The notes: a model not told the origin generated them from the sequence alone. Counted from the first letter of the stretch, positions 47,601-60,068 are shown. The stretch: DNA of 64,000 bases from Epiperipatus broadwayi (GCA_028023455.1 JAQFVV010000037.1:2399247-2463246), one strand, 5' to 3'. Made by a program: numbers and translations.

Positions 47601-48757
47601 TTGCGCTTGCAATAAAATCATAATAAAAGCAATAAATCTTATGTAAAATTTTTAGCATATAAAAAACTTGATTTGTATCGGCCTTTTTACTTATCAAAAC
47701 GGCATTCGTTCTTTGAAAATTTACTTATTTAAGTTTAAAATTTTTAAAAGTAACTTCGCTCAATTTATCGGGAAATCTAACCAAACCAGTAAAATGTTAG
47801 AATTAAGCAACGTTTTTATCAAAATATTTTTGTCACCATGGTTACTAATAAAGACCAAGTAATATAAAGATAAAAAAAAATTATTTTCAAAGATTGTTTG
47901 GCATCTTAACCTTCTTTAGAGACCCTCTTATTATTTTGGGATAAATGATTGGATAAATAATTCGAAATTTTAAATTACAGTAAATAAATTAAATTACTTT
48001 ATATATTAATTTATTAATATAACTAGAATTTTGAAGTTTATCACTCCAATTACTATATATTATTGAAGCTCTCTTTAATCAAATCTTTAGTAAATAAATC
48101 AATTTTCTTTTTTCAAATATAAAGATAATGTACATTTATCAGGAATGTAAAATTTGCATAAAAATTACTGGGCCATTATTGATGTAAAAGCATTGTCATT
48201 CAGATCAAAATTATTGAAAAAGATTTTCCACATCCATGTTTTGAGAATCAAATCCTTGATTGAAGTCAGAGGATTTTTCAAAATTTTTTAAGAACATCAA
48301 TATTTGTCAGTAAATGAGAATGTACCTATTCTTAACTGGAGAATAAATAAGACTTAGAACAATACTAAATCAGTCAATTAAATATTGATGCACTAAGATA
48401 AATAAAAACACATACATAAAATAGAATATGACTTTTACTAATAGCGAAAGAATATCAAATAATCTATAGGTGCTATGGCTTACATTATCAAAATTATTGT
48501 CTAATGACTAACACAATCATCAAAAATAGCTAAAATTATGAAAAACTGCATAGATTCATGCCTTAGTGATAACTTAATTCATTGTTTTTCAAAGCTTGGA
48601 AAAAATAAATGATAAATACAGAAAAATGATATCACCGGGAACCCATTAAAAATTATAAATAGGAGCAATTTAATAATTATTCTCTGAAATAAAAGTATAA
48701 GTTATATTTTATAATTAAAGACATTTCACATTTATTACTAGGAAAAAGTGTATATGC
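47601..48757. other. AT-rich non-coding
   Basis: Nothing supported; ends at the target duplication of the giant-LTR element. Confidence 0.45.
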
Positions 48758-49508
48758 ATACTGAAACAGTAAGGTCTGCTTTGCAGATCTTCGTTTCACC
48801 TTTTCCCACCTATTTCCTACCCTCATACCTTAGTTTGAACCCCAATCTATCGTAGTGTGTCTGCAATACGCTTATATACCGAAAATCCCGCCTAATTTTA
48901 AACCACGAGTACAATGCTCGTATTATATATATAACTCATTCCCAAATAAATAAAAGATTATAGATTATGTATATGTTCACATAATTTTGATTTATTAAAA
49001 AGTAGGTTATATAAGTTATAATTGCGCACACACTATGATATGCATTTCAAAACATATCAAAATTATAAATTGTTAAAGTTATTTTGTTTGAATCTATTTA
49101 CAAATATATTACCGTCGTAATATATTTTGATTTAAAATAAAATTCATTTAGTAAATATTCGTTTAGTAAATAGATTCCAATATTGCAAGTTAAAAGTAAA
49201 ATAATTTTCGTTTAATTTAATAAAAGTCATTCCAAATATTTCTTTAAAATAAATGAGAGACAATAGTTTAATTAGTTAATATTATATAAGTTTTATCTAA
49301 AAACAGCAGATGTCCACTTAAGGTTTTTTTTAATTAATAAAAGTAATTTTTAATTAAATCTAGTTTGTAATTCGAATGTCGACAGGGAAATTAACAAAAG
49401 AAATTAATTAATGGTGAATTCCTTTAGACATTCGGATGATTTAATTACAGCTGATAAGTCCGATATATTTTTGTAATGCTCCAGGGCAGTTCTATTGTTA
49501 AAGTCTAC

Positions 49509-49517
49509 TATAAAAAG
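49509..49517 (+). promoter_or_regulatory. LTR TATA box (left)
   Basis: TATAAAAAG about 117 nt before the leader ATG at 49626, conserved in the right LTR at 54577. It would place transcription start near 49540 and make the leader part of the R/U5 region. Confidence 0.5.
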
Positions 49518-49625
49518 AAGGGTTTTCTTTTGTTCTCCAGTTTTTCTAATGTTTCTAAGAGAAATCATTCTGAGTTCTATTCTAATAATTTGCTAACCTT
49601 GACATGACAGAGTAGAGGCGTTAAG

Positions 49626-49721
49626 ATGGCTATGTCCCCTCGGAATAGCCGGCCGCTGCTCCAGACCATCGGAAGCTATCGCATAAGGAACCCCGGAACT
49701 GCTGCTGCTGCAAAAATATGA
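49626..49721 (+). CDS. Short LTR leader ORF, 31 codons
   Basis: ATG in a favourable context (AAGATGG) opens 31 codons and stops at TGA 49719-49721. The peptide is MAMSPRNSRPLLQTIGSYRI then RNPGTAAAAKI: basic, Ser/Arg-rich with an Ala run. It lies between the TATA box and a splice donor (CCAGAG then GTAACC, about 49788). It is conserved in both LTRs with one Pro-to-Ser change near position 5. It may be an upstream ORF, or the first exon of a spliced protein if translation continues elsewhere. No family recognised. Confidence 0.35.
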   Translation: MAMSPRNSRPLLQTIGSYRIRNPGTAAAAKI

Positions 49722-51386
49722 ACATTCCAGATTTTGCTGATGAATTATAAAACCTGCCGAACATCTACCTGCAAATGTGTCTCCAGAGGTAACCTAAATT
49801 AACCCAAGAGCTCTTGTGATTCCTAACTAACATGCTATGGCTATTCTAAATTGTTTTCTGAAATTTCACATAACTTTATTATGTACTTCTTTAAAGTGTT
49901 TAAATATAATCAACAGTTTTGCTCTATCCTTGGGTTAATATTTTCTATTTATAAAGCTTTTTTATTTTATTATGATAATGTGTCAGAATCATCTTTGACC
50001 GAGTGAACTATTCCCTTTATTGAAAGTAAGACGCCGCTATTAAGGCATATTTTAAATTTATAATTTTACAATTTTATTATCTTGCAAATCACTTGTTCGA
50101 GGGCGATTCTTTTCTTTAATATATAATATAATCACATAGTTTAAAGTCTACATATTATTGATTTTAATCTAATATGAGAGTATGTGCGAGGTCAATGATT
50201 AAATGTGTCCCCTAATGCATGATTGCGTATATAAATCTATACTTAATTTTCAAACCCGCAAGCATGCATTTTCCTATTTTAATTACCGTGTTCTACTTTA
50301 ATTACAAAGTTCATCATTGACGTCGAGAATGTGCGGACCCTTTTAAATGAATTTCTGGGAATTTGATTGGGCATTTTTCTTAATCCAAGTAAAACCCATT
50401 CAGTATGTTTTGTATACACTAGTCTCGTATTGCTGGTAAATGAATTGGTTGTTGAGACCGCTTTGTTTTAATTTTCCAGGACTCTTTTCGCTATTGCAGT
50501 TTCCAGGCAGAGTGTGTTCACAAATGACACACCTGGGAATTAAACGCAATCGTCACCCAGTCGCTAAGTTTCGGCTGTTCATCAAAATACTTTCCTACGG
50601 GTTAGCGGCGAGATGCCCTCCATAATTATTCCGGATCTCAATATTGTTTTATTTTATATTTATTTTACAAAGCATCCGTGACTTAAATGTGTCACACCCT
50701 CCAACTTTAATAAATTCATTATCAGCAATACTGACCTCCCAATGTAACTTTATAATTATTATTCTCAAATAAATGCTTTGATCACGCTCCCACTTTGTTG
50801 CTTAGTAAGCTTTTGTCCGTGCTATTCTCAAAATCAATAAATATTTTATAACACTTAATTTCAAATATTTTCTTAAACTTGTATAATTACTCAAAGCACC
50901 TCGCACATGTTCCTATCTCGTCAAGCACATTACTTTTGTCATTTATTGGAATATAATGCCAACAATTATTTAATACGCGTCCCTGTCTTATATAAACAGA
51001 CAGTGGCGTTATATATATAATTTATATGAATAAATTTTGTGAAATTATTTAAAACTAAATTCGATCTCTTATTTTTTTTCATTCCTATCACTGTCTCGGT
51101 CTATATATATATTTTCTGCATTTCTTTTGTAAATCCATAGACGTTTATTAGCCACCCAAACTTCTGTTAGTATAGTCTTTTGTTTCTCCCTGACCACCAG
51201 GCACCGGTCAAAGGTCATACTAGTAGTGGCATCAGATGCATTGTCACGTAGATGGCGCTGTGAAATTTGGGCTTTAGATTCGAACTTAGTATATCTAGAA
51301 GGCAACCCTTCCTAGAATGTTCAGTTTCGTGTCTGGGGTTTGAATTCTGCAGTGTGTTAGCGAGATAGACGATTCTGACTGTTACA

Positions 51387-52585
51387 TAGTATTTTTTTTT
51401 TCCGGGTCCATCGCTTGCCCAAACATGGAGCCTTGATTATTTAAACACCCACATCCCTATAGATCTCAATTATATAAACACCCACATCCCTGTAGCTTAA
51501 TTTTAGCATTTTGTTTCGTATTTAATCACTCAAATCCTTTATATTTTTGATATATAAAATATCTTTTCAAACTCGATACTATCTATATTGTTTATTTGCG
51601 TGTATATTTCATATATTTTGTTTGACTTGGGCATTCAATTACTTATACTGTATAATCAGAATTTGTCCAAACTTGCTATAGTGCGATACGAGCCATCTGT
51701 ATTTATCTGTATTGTTGTTTCATTTAAGTCACGCTATATACGCAAGGTGTGAATTACTTAAATATTGCCCCAAGTGAATATTGTGACAATCTATGAAGAT
51801 TTCAAATATTATATTTTTCTATCAAAATAAAGTTTTATCGGCTCAACACACAAGATAGCATAATGATAATTTTGTACGGTAATGACCTAGATATGTAATA
51901 GGCTATCGTAGGGAATTCAGAAATAATCATAAATCAAATGTTGTAATCAATAAAAAAATGCGAATGTTTTAATGAGTGCCCGTAGTTAAATGGAATAGTT
52001 ATTAAAATTCATTTTGGGAAGCTAACAGTCTATGGATCCTTTTAACTGGTGACATGGCGCCCAAGGGTAATTTCATTAAACGGAGTTACTTCTAAAATAA
52101 ATTTTGTCACCAGGCTAAATTCTTTTATATGTAATTTGTTTTTTTCAACGTTTGTAAATTTTCTTAGACCAAATAATGAGACGTGAATCGGATCAATAAT
52201 TATGTAAATAAAAATATATATGTATGCTAATCTTAAATAAGAGGGAACGAAATAATTATACCCGGATCTAGCGAATGTTTATATATATAAATAAAGTTGC
52301 TTGAGTTTAAAAATATATTTTAGCAAAACAATTTGACAGGTAGAATTTAAGAAATTTTTTATGTACAGACAGTAAAATATATATGTTGGCAGCAGAATAA
52401 ACAAGAAATTTTAGCAGTAGTTGGGGTTTTAGTGATAAACATAAAAGCAGTAATTAGGCCAACAGAACCGAGAGGGAGATAGCCTATTAGCCATTAATAA
52501 AATTTGAAATCAAACATAAAAAATTTTGTGTTTAGGATAATATAGTTAGCAATAAAATAAAAAAGGAAAAAAATCATCATCGATC
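51387..52585 (+). other. 5' part of the element core, non-coding
   Basis: AT-rich with a T-run right after the LTR (51392-51401) and a duplicated ACACCCACATCCCTRTAG unit at about 51447 and 51479. No ORF and no clear primer binding site. Confidence 0.5.
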
Positions 52586-53489
52586 ATGGTAACATCCATG
52601 GCCATGAAAAATATGGATACTAATGAGGTCCATTTCCGGACTATTATAGAATTGTTTAAGCAAGGTGAAGAAAGAGCGAAAAGATGGGCAGAAGAAAGCC
52701 GAAGGAGAGGTGAGGAACTTAGAGCGCTGTACAGACTCCTCCCTGGATGGCAAGAGATGGCAGATAAACTCCTGAACCAGAAAGTTGAGACAAATGATTC
52801 CGCAAAGAAGACTGATACACCAGACCTGGGACCTCGAACTCAGCCAACCAACCTCAACACTAGAATATTTCATGAGGTTAAAGAATGTCCCAAGCTTTCT
52901 TTGGAAAGGGTGCTTCCAGCAAAGGATATCTGAGACTTAGGATATCCAACCCAGCTGACCAAGCTTGTCGACGTTAAAATATTCCATGAAGTAAAAAAAT
53001 GTCCCAAACTTCATTTGGAAAGAATATTTCCAGCAAATGATGTCCGGGACACAGGACATCAAACCCAGCTAACCAAGCTTCGTCACAAAAAAATTTTTCA
53101 TGAAGTCAAACAATGTCCACAACTGTATTTAGACGAGATATTTCCAGCCAAGAATGTACGAGACCTAGGGATTCAAACCCAGCTAACCATGCTTACCACC
53201 AACATCAAAGTACTTAAGGAAAACCAGGAAAATATCCCACCTGATATAGCAAGAATATATCGAATAAAGGAAATAGTGAAAACAATGATGGCACTGGATT
53301 CCAGCCCATGGGCCAAGGAGCCACCCAATAAGTCAAATAATTGCGACAGTAAAGCTACAGTTATTAACAACCACTCTGGATTTCAGTCCCTGGGCTAAAG
53401 AACCGCCAGACAAGGTAAAGACACCTGATAATCCGAGACTGCAGTCATCAAATTATAAAAGCAGTTATTACCCACGAGACCCAGGATTA
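52586..53489 (+). pseudogene. Element ORF with 38-codon tandem repeats, damaged
   Basis: Starts at ATG 52586 with a charged helical N-terminus (FKQGEERAKRWAEESRRRGE, residues ~24-43) and runs to a TGA at 52931. The same frame reopens and continues to 53398. Three consecutive 114-bp units begin at 52862, 52976 and 53090. Each encodes [KR]IFHEVK-x-CP-x-L-x-LE/DE-x-[LF]PA-[KN]-[DN]-[VI]-x-D-x-G then QTQLTKL-like; a partial unit end (PDLGPRTQPTNL) precedes them. A second motif, SPWAKEPP, occurs near 53304 and again near 53386. The second copy is in another frame and reads on to TAG at about 53488, so a frameshift lies between. The coding capacity is more GC-rich than the flanks. No known domain recognised; a Gag-like or structural role is only a guess. 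Confidence 0.6.
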
Positions 53490-53829
53490 TAGTAGTTTTT
53501 TTTAAAAACAACAACAATAACAAAAAAAGAAAAGAAATGGACACGTCACAGGATAAACAAGAGAGGAGATCGGATAAACAATGTTAATCTATTAGATTTG
53601 TTAAACAAAATTTTGTTGAAGTGGGGGAAGATAATAGAAAATGTTCGCTAGGTGGTAGATTTATTAATATGATCCGGGTATATAATTCAGTTTTGTTTCT
53701 TCATTATATTTATATCATGTACATTATGGGTTATCTTGTAAATTTTTTTTTATGCAGGCTTCATAGGTGGACACCTGTTGTAAGATCTTTTTTTTAACAA
53801 TTTTTTTTTGGTCCGTCACTAAGGGAATG
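53490..53829 (+). other. 3' part of the element core
   Basis: A-rich and T-rich runs, a GTGGGGGAAGATAA purine stretch near 53619 and the terminal AAGGGAATG purine tract beside the LTR. No ORF. Confidence 0.45.
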
Positions 53830-56510
53830 TGAAACAGTAAGGTCTGCTTTGCAGATCTTCATTTCACCTTTTCTCACCTATTTCCTACCCTCATACCTTA
53901 GTTTGAACCCCACTCTATCGTAGTGTGTCTGCAATACGCTTATATACCGAAAATCCTGCCTAATTTTAAACCACGAGTACAATGCTCGTATTATATATAT
54001 AACTCATTCCCAAATAAATAAAAGATTATAGATTATATATATGTTCACATAATTTTGATTTATTAAAAAGTAGGTTATATAAGTTGTAATTGCGCACACA
54101 CTATGATATGCATTTCAAAACATATCAAAATTATAAATTGTTAAAGTTATTTTGTTTGAATCTATTTACAAATATATTACCGTCGTAATATATTTTGATT
54201 TAAAATAAAATTCATTTAGTAAATATTCGTTTAGTAAATAGATTCCAATATTGCAAGTTAAAAGTAAAATAATTTTCGTTTAATTTAATAAAAGTCATTC
54301 CAAATATTTCTTTAAAATAAATGAGGGACAATAGTTTAATTAGTTAATATTATATAAGTTTTATCTAAAAACAGCAGATGTCCACTTAAGGTTTTTTTTA
54401 ATTAATAAAAGTAATTTTTAATTAAATCTAGTTTGTAATTCGAATGTCGACAGGGAAATTAACAAAAGTAATTAATTAATGGTGAATTCCTTTAGACATT
54501 CAGATGATTTAATTACAGCTGATAAGTCCGATATATTTTTGTAATGCTCCAGGGCAGTTCTATTGTTAAAGTCTACTATAAAAAGAAGGGTTTTCTTTTG
54601 TTCTCCAGTTTTTCTAATGTTTCTAAGAGAAATCATTCTGAGTTCTATTCTAATAATTTGCTAACCTTGACATGACAGAGTAGAGGCGTTAAGATGGCTA
54701 TGTCCTCTCGGAATAGCCGGCCGCTGCTCCAGACCATCGGAAGCTATCGCATAAGGAACCCCGGAACTGCTGCTGCTGCAAAAATATGAACATTCCAGAT
54801 TTTGCTGATGAATTATAAAACCTGCCGAACATCTACCTGCAAATGTGTCTCCAGAGGTAACCTAAATTAACCCAAGAGCTCTTGTGATTCCTAACTAACA
54901 TGCTATAGTTATTCTAAATTGTTTTTTGAAATTTCACATAACTTTATTATGTACTTCTTTAAAGTGTTTAAATATAATCAACAGTTTTGCTCTATCCTTG
55001 GGTTAATATTTTCTATTTATAAAGCTTTCTTTTATTTTATTATGATAATGTGTCAGAATCGTCTTTGACCGAGTGAACTATTCCCTTTATTGAAAGTAAG
55101 ACGCCGCTATTAAGGCATATTTTAAATTTATAATTTTACAATTTTATTATCTTGCAAATCACTTGTTCGAGGGCGATTCTTTTCTTTAATATATAATATA
55201 ATCACATAGTTTAAAATCTACATGTTATTGATTTTAATCTAATATGAGAGAATGTGTGAGGTCAATGATTAAATGTGTCCCCTAATGCATGATTGCGTAT
55301 ATAAATCTATACTTAATTTTCAAACCCGCAAGCATGCATTTTCCTATTTTAATTACCGTGTTCTACTTTAATTACAAAGTTCATCATTGACGTCAAGAAT
55401 GAGCAGACCCTTTTAAATGAATTTCTGGGAATTTGATTGGGCATTTCTCTTAATCCAAGTAACACCCATTCAGTATGTTTTGTATACACTAGTCTCGTAT
55501 TGCTGGTAAATGAATTGGTTGTCGAGACCGCTTTGTTTTAATTTTCCAAGGACTCTTTTCGCTATTGCAGTTTCCAGGCAGAGTGTGTTCACAAATGACA
55601 CACCTGGGAATTAAACGCAATCGTCACCCAGTCGCTAAGTTTCGGCTGTTCATCAAAATACTTTCCTACGGGTTAGCGGCAAGATGCCCTCCATAATTAT
55701 TCCGGATCTCAATATTGTTTTATTTTATATTTATTTTACAAAGCATCCGTGACTTAAACGTGTCACACACTCCAACTTTAATAAATTCATTATCAGCAAT
55801 ACTGACCTCCCAATGTAACTTTATTATTATTATTCTCAAATAAATGCTTTGATCACGTTCCCACTTTGTTGCTTAGTAAGCTTTTGTCCATGCTATTCTC
55901 GAAATCAATAAATATTTTATAACACTTAATTTCAAATATTTTCTTAAACTTGTATAATTACTCAAAGCACCTCGCACATGTTCCTATCTCGTCAAGCACA
56001 TTATCGTAATGCTATTAACCCGAGGAATAGAATATATCACTTTGCTTTAAAACCTTTTTGTCATTTATTGGAATATAATGCCAACAATTATTTAATACGC
56101 GTCCCTGTCTCATATAAGCAGACAGTGGCATTATATATATAATTTATATGAATAAATTTTGTGAAATTATTTAAAACTAAATTCGATCTCTTATTTTATT
56201 TGATTCCTATCACTGTCGCGGTCTATATATATATTTTCTGCATTTCTTTTGTAAATCCATAGACGTTAATTAGCCACCCAAACTTCTGTTAGTATAGAGT
56301 CTTTTGTTTGTCCCTGACCACCAGGCACCGGTCAAAGGTCATACTAGTAGTGGCATCAGATGCGTTGTCACGTAGATGGCGCTGTGAAATTTGGGCTTTA
56401 GATCCGAACTTAGTATATCTAGAAGGCAACCCCTCCTAGAATGTTCAGTTTCGTGTCTGGGGTTTGAATTCTGCAGTGTGTTAGCGAGATAGACGATTCT
56501 GACTGTTACA
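53830..56510 (+). repeat. Right LTR, 2681 bp
   Basis: Matches the left LTR along its whole length. It has an extra ~51 bp at about 56004-56055 (TCGTAATGCTATTAACCCGA...) absent from the left copy, plus scattered transitions. Confidence 0.92.
54577..54585 (+). promoter_or_regulatory. LTR TATA box (right)
   Basis: TATAAAAAG at the position equivalent to 49509 in the left LTR (offset 5068). Confidence 0.45.
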
Positions 56511-56514
56511 ATAC

Positions 56515-57859
56515 GTATTTTTAATATCACAGATAATTACATATCTATAATTTTAAAAAACTATAAATATATAACACTTACAATCCTTCATATTGAAAAT
56601 GCCAATTATCTATCAGAGCTAAGTTTGTACAGACATAACTGCCAAGCTTTTTTGAAGAATTCATTATAATTATTCTCTGTGATAAGGTTATAATGCCTAA
56701 AAGAGCTACTGAAATGATAATCTGAATATCTAAAACTATTGCTGATATTACAAGACATCATTTTGCTATTTAGTGCAGTGTGAATATTAAGATATTTGCA
56801 AACTTTTTATATTAATTCATAATAATATTGATTTTAATTAACAAATAATAATGCCTAAGTAAAACATTTTAAAGGTTTTATATGTATTAGGAAAATTTCA
56901 TTACTTACTGAGGGGAAGAGGAGAGAAATTTTTTTTTGATTTCTGTTCTGAGCAAATTTTATGCTTACAAACTTTTTAAAATCAAAATATTAATTTGTTA
57001 TCATCACATTGGGTGCTTTGTATATACCTATGTGAGGCAATGTAGTTACTCCTTGAAAACTTATCACATCATAAGTTTTGGAAAAATTCAGTCCAATTTC
57101 AAGGTCACTATTTTCTTCTGTATTTTAATAAATGCTATACTGTTAGAAAAATTAATTATAATAAATTGGATTAATGGCTGAAAATGATGCGCATGAATAT
57201 ATGCAGAAATGCTTGCAATGAATTAGAATTTAAAAAGTGAGCCCTTGAAACTGTCCTTGATGAAGCACTATCCTCAACATGCTTTTCCAAATCTTCATTT
57301 AGTTCAAAGAAAGATCGGAGAGAACTTATACTGTTTCAGTTGTTTTTTTTTTAATAAGAAAACCAAACGTTGGTACTTTGATTTGTTACTGATTAATGCA
57401 ATAAATTGGCAGAGATAGGAGAAAGTAATATGCATTTTTCTCTAACAATGATTCCAGGACCAAAGAAAGCAGATAAACAAAAGATGCAAGAATGCTGGAC
57501 AGAAGTTTTGATTGTAAATGTAGATAAACTTCGTTTTAAAATAAATTTTTAATAATGTCAAATTTCTAAACTTAGATTTATGTATAATCAGAATATATAA
57601 TTTCTCCATTTAGGGAAATAAAGTGAAGTAGATGGAAAGACAGAATATACTGAAAAAGATTCTTTTTATGACATTTCAAATCTGATTTACTAATATATTT
57701 TTAAAAAGAATGTGTAGAATTTTAATTGTTTTAATAAGCTTTTTGTATGAAATTAACAACTTCATCTTTCCTATTATAATAATTGTTTTCATTTTTTTCT
57801 ACATTTATCTTATTATCATATTCTTTTTGGACTATAATTTGATAAGACTTTAGGCTATC
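56515..57859. other. AT-rich non-coding
   Basis: No gene or repeat recognised between the giant-LTR element and the next LINE. Confidence 0.45.
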
Positions 57860-58817
57860 TCTTTATTCATTTTCTCCATTCTCCCTTATTGGTTTTCAAA
57901 TACAAACACACTTTGTATTATTTTTTAATTTTTTTTAAAATATTTTCCAAATTAATATCTGACTTTATTATAATACATATTAATAAATATAAAACCACCT
58001 TTATTAACTATATTAGCTCATTTCAGCAAATGCCAACTAATACATTCTTACACTTCAAGCGGTTTCTAAATAAAATAGACCCAATTTGTCATGCCTGCTC
58101 TAGAGAGGAGACCTTTAATCATCTGTTAAATATATGTCCAGGCTATAACAGTATTAGAAGTGTTATCTCTCAACCCTCATTATAGCAGTGGATAAAATCC
58201 TGGACATCAGGGGTTGTCTCTTCTCTGGTGACTTTACAGTTATCAGGTTATCTATCTTCCTGACATACGCTTTTTGGTACACAAGATGCAGGACAAAGTT
58301 CACACAACCAACACCGGACCCCAATGCTATATTTTTTGATAAGCTCAAAGTTCTTCAGAACAAGGACAAGATATTATCCTCTAGATTCTTATTTATGAAT
58401 ACATGGAGCCTAGTACTATGGCCCACAGACTCTACATGAATATTCGACCTGATATACCCACATTGTAGTGTATTGTAAATGAAGTAGTCTATGATGCAAC
58501 ATACAGGATCCTACTAGACAGGCATTGATTTCACACTACATGTATTCCAACTGATACATTAGCATTATTGGGCCAACCTCAAAAGGGGTGGTCAATACCA
58601 ACAAAATGGAATGCTATTCACATATACATCAACCTGCTAGTGCAGAGAATGGCTCTGCCATAACATCTACCAGACCTAGGACTTCCACATTATCAAGACA
58701 GTCTTGTTGGAAAAAGCCAATGATAGCAATGGATGAGCCAACATTAACAAAGTGCAATTATTTTTCATCTGTACAATTTTATTATGTCAATAAATATATT
58801 TTTAAAATAAAAAAAAA
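57860..58817 (+). mobile_element. LINE family B, 3' end, copy 1
   Basis: C-terminal region of a non-LTR element. A zinc-like motif (PICHACSREETFNHLLNICPG) at about 58080-58140 aligns with that of copy 2 (SICTNCKRQEETFNHIILNC). After a stop the frame 58188-58439 aligns with the copy 2 C-terminus (FWYTRCRTKFTQP against IWTVRCIKYFTTP; FMNTWSLVLW against YEYTWNLFTV). The tail has AATAAA-type sequence and an A-run at 58803-58816. Frameshifted and dead. Confidence 0.7.
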
Positions 58818-60068
58818 TTCCTTGGCTTTTCTATACACAAATCGCCAAAAGCAATGTCCAAAACAATCCAAGACTCCATTATTCATTCAACAGAAAAAAT
58901 CACCACCACACTTTCCAAAGTTTACCTCTCGCTACAGGGCAAAGTAGCTCTAATGAACATGAAGATAATGAGCAAAATAAATTACTACCTACCAATAATC
59001 AATATAACCAAAACCTTTATTAAAAAAATAAACATCCCTTAATGTCAGACTATTCTGGGCAGTAAAGCAACCACAATCAGCATTCACAGGATGCAACTGC
59101 TTCGGAAATTTAAAGGCATGTCACTACATTCTATTCAAGCTTTCTGCCTACAAAAATCACACAGCCTAATCAAAAGACATGACTATAATCAAATCCCAGA
59201 AACAATTCCCCCAACAGACTGCCCTCCTCTTGCAAAAAAGATGTGAATCAATACAATCATAGCTTCTTTTTTCAGTTATGCCTATAACAAACGAAACATT
59301 CGAGGGAAAATTTAAAATCTGGGATGCTTATAAACTTCTCAACCCAAATATCAGAACAGGAGACTCCAAGCTCGGCCTTATCAATAACAGAATTACTTCA
59401 TGTTTCAAATATTGGACCATGGAACCAAAGTATCTCGATCTAATAATCAAAATTAATCTGGATGTAATGCCTACCAACAAATTCCTATTCTACAAAAGAC
59501 AAATAGCCAAAATAGACTCCATCTGCACAAACTGCAAAAGACAAGAAGAAACATTTAATCACATTATTCTCAACTGCACCGGTCTGGGTAATATCCGAAA
59601 AATTATCTATGAAACTCAAAAATTGACTACTACAAATTCCTCTCACTTAAAGCCTGCCTTAAAATCCAAAAAAATTGCAGTAATAAGACTCAAAGCTTAT
59701 GCCATATGGACAGTTAGGTGTATAAAATATTTCACTACTCCGCACATGAATGAAGAAACCTATTTCATTCAAAAACTAACCCCAATGAGGAATAGAGGTC
59801 AATTGCTTACATCAAAACTTCGATACGAATATACCTGGAATCTATTCACAGTTCCACAAATACCTAAGACTTAACGCACCAAGCTCTATCTCATCAAAAA
59901 ACACTCTAAACCAAGATATACATAACAAGCAACAAGGTTCACTCAGGATTGATATGTAAGATGAACAACCTTTTGTCACAACAATATAATGCCTTTTGCT
60001 TAACACCATCTTTTTCAACATGTAATTAATTTACTAAATAAATTTATATTTGGAAAAAAAAAAAAAAG
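58818..60068 (+). mobile_element. LINE family B, 3' end, copy 2
   Basis: Follows copy 1 directly. It begins within the reverse transcriptase thumb (FLGFSIHKSPKAMSKTIQDS, then YLSLQGKVALMNMKIMSKIN at 58925-58985). It continues after frameshifts into a 198-codon open frame at 59278-59874 containing the zinc-like motif with C..C and H...C (about residues 82-101). It ends with ACTAAATAAATTTATATTTG and a 14-15 nt A-run at about 60054-60068, the retrotransposition tail. The less damaged C-terminus suggests it is the younger copy. The catalytic RT box lies upstream of the truncation. Confidence 0.8.

Larger units (their letters stand above)
48762..51386 (+). repeat. Left LTR, 2625 bp
   Basis: Nearly identical to 53830-56510 with only scattered single-base differences and small indels, which implies a young insertion. 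It carries a TATA box at 49509, a 31-codon ORF at 49626 and a GTAACC donor near 49788. Confidence 0.92.
48758..56514 (+). mobile_element. Giant-LTR element with repeat-protein ORF (unclassified)
   Basis: Two long direct repeats (48762-51386 and 53830-56510) begin TGAAACAG and end CTGTTACA, which are near-perfect inverted termini of TG...CA type. The whole unit is flanked by ATAC at 48758-48761 and 56511-56514, a 4-bp target duplication. The 2443-bp core contains no RT, integrase, protease or Gag zinc knuckle that I can see, only a damaged plus-strand ORF with internal repeats. A purine tract (AAGGGAATG) precedes the right LTR; I found no convincing primer binding site after the left one. It is best explained as a non-autonomous LTR retroelement (LARD-like) mobilised in trans. 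The unusual points are LTRs longer than the core and the LTR leader ORF. Confidence 0.85.

Noticed and set aside
50440-50625. 61-codon frame inside the left LTR
   Set aside because: Not preserved as an intact frame in the right LTR (a one-base insertion near its start) and no motif.
51069-51305. 78-codon minus frame in the left LTR
   Set aside because: The equivalent frame in the right LTR is broken by small indels, so it is not maintained.
52577-52873. 98-codon minus-strand open frame
   Set aside because: Antisense to the repeat-protein ORF of the giant-LTR element.
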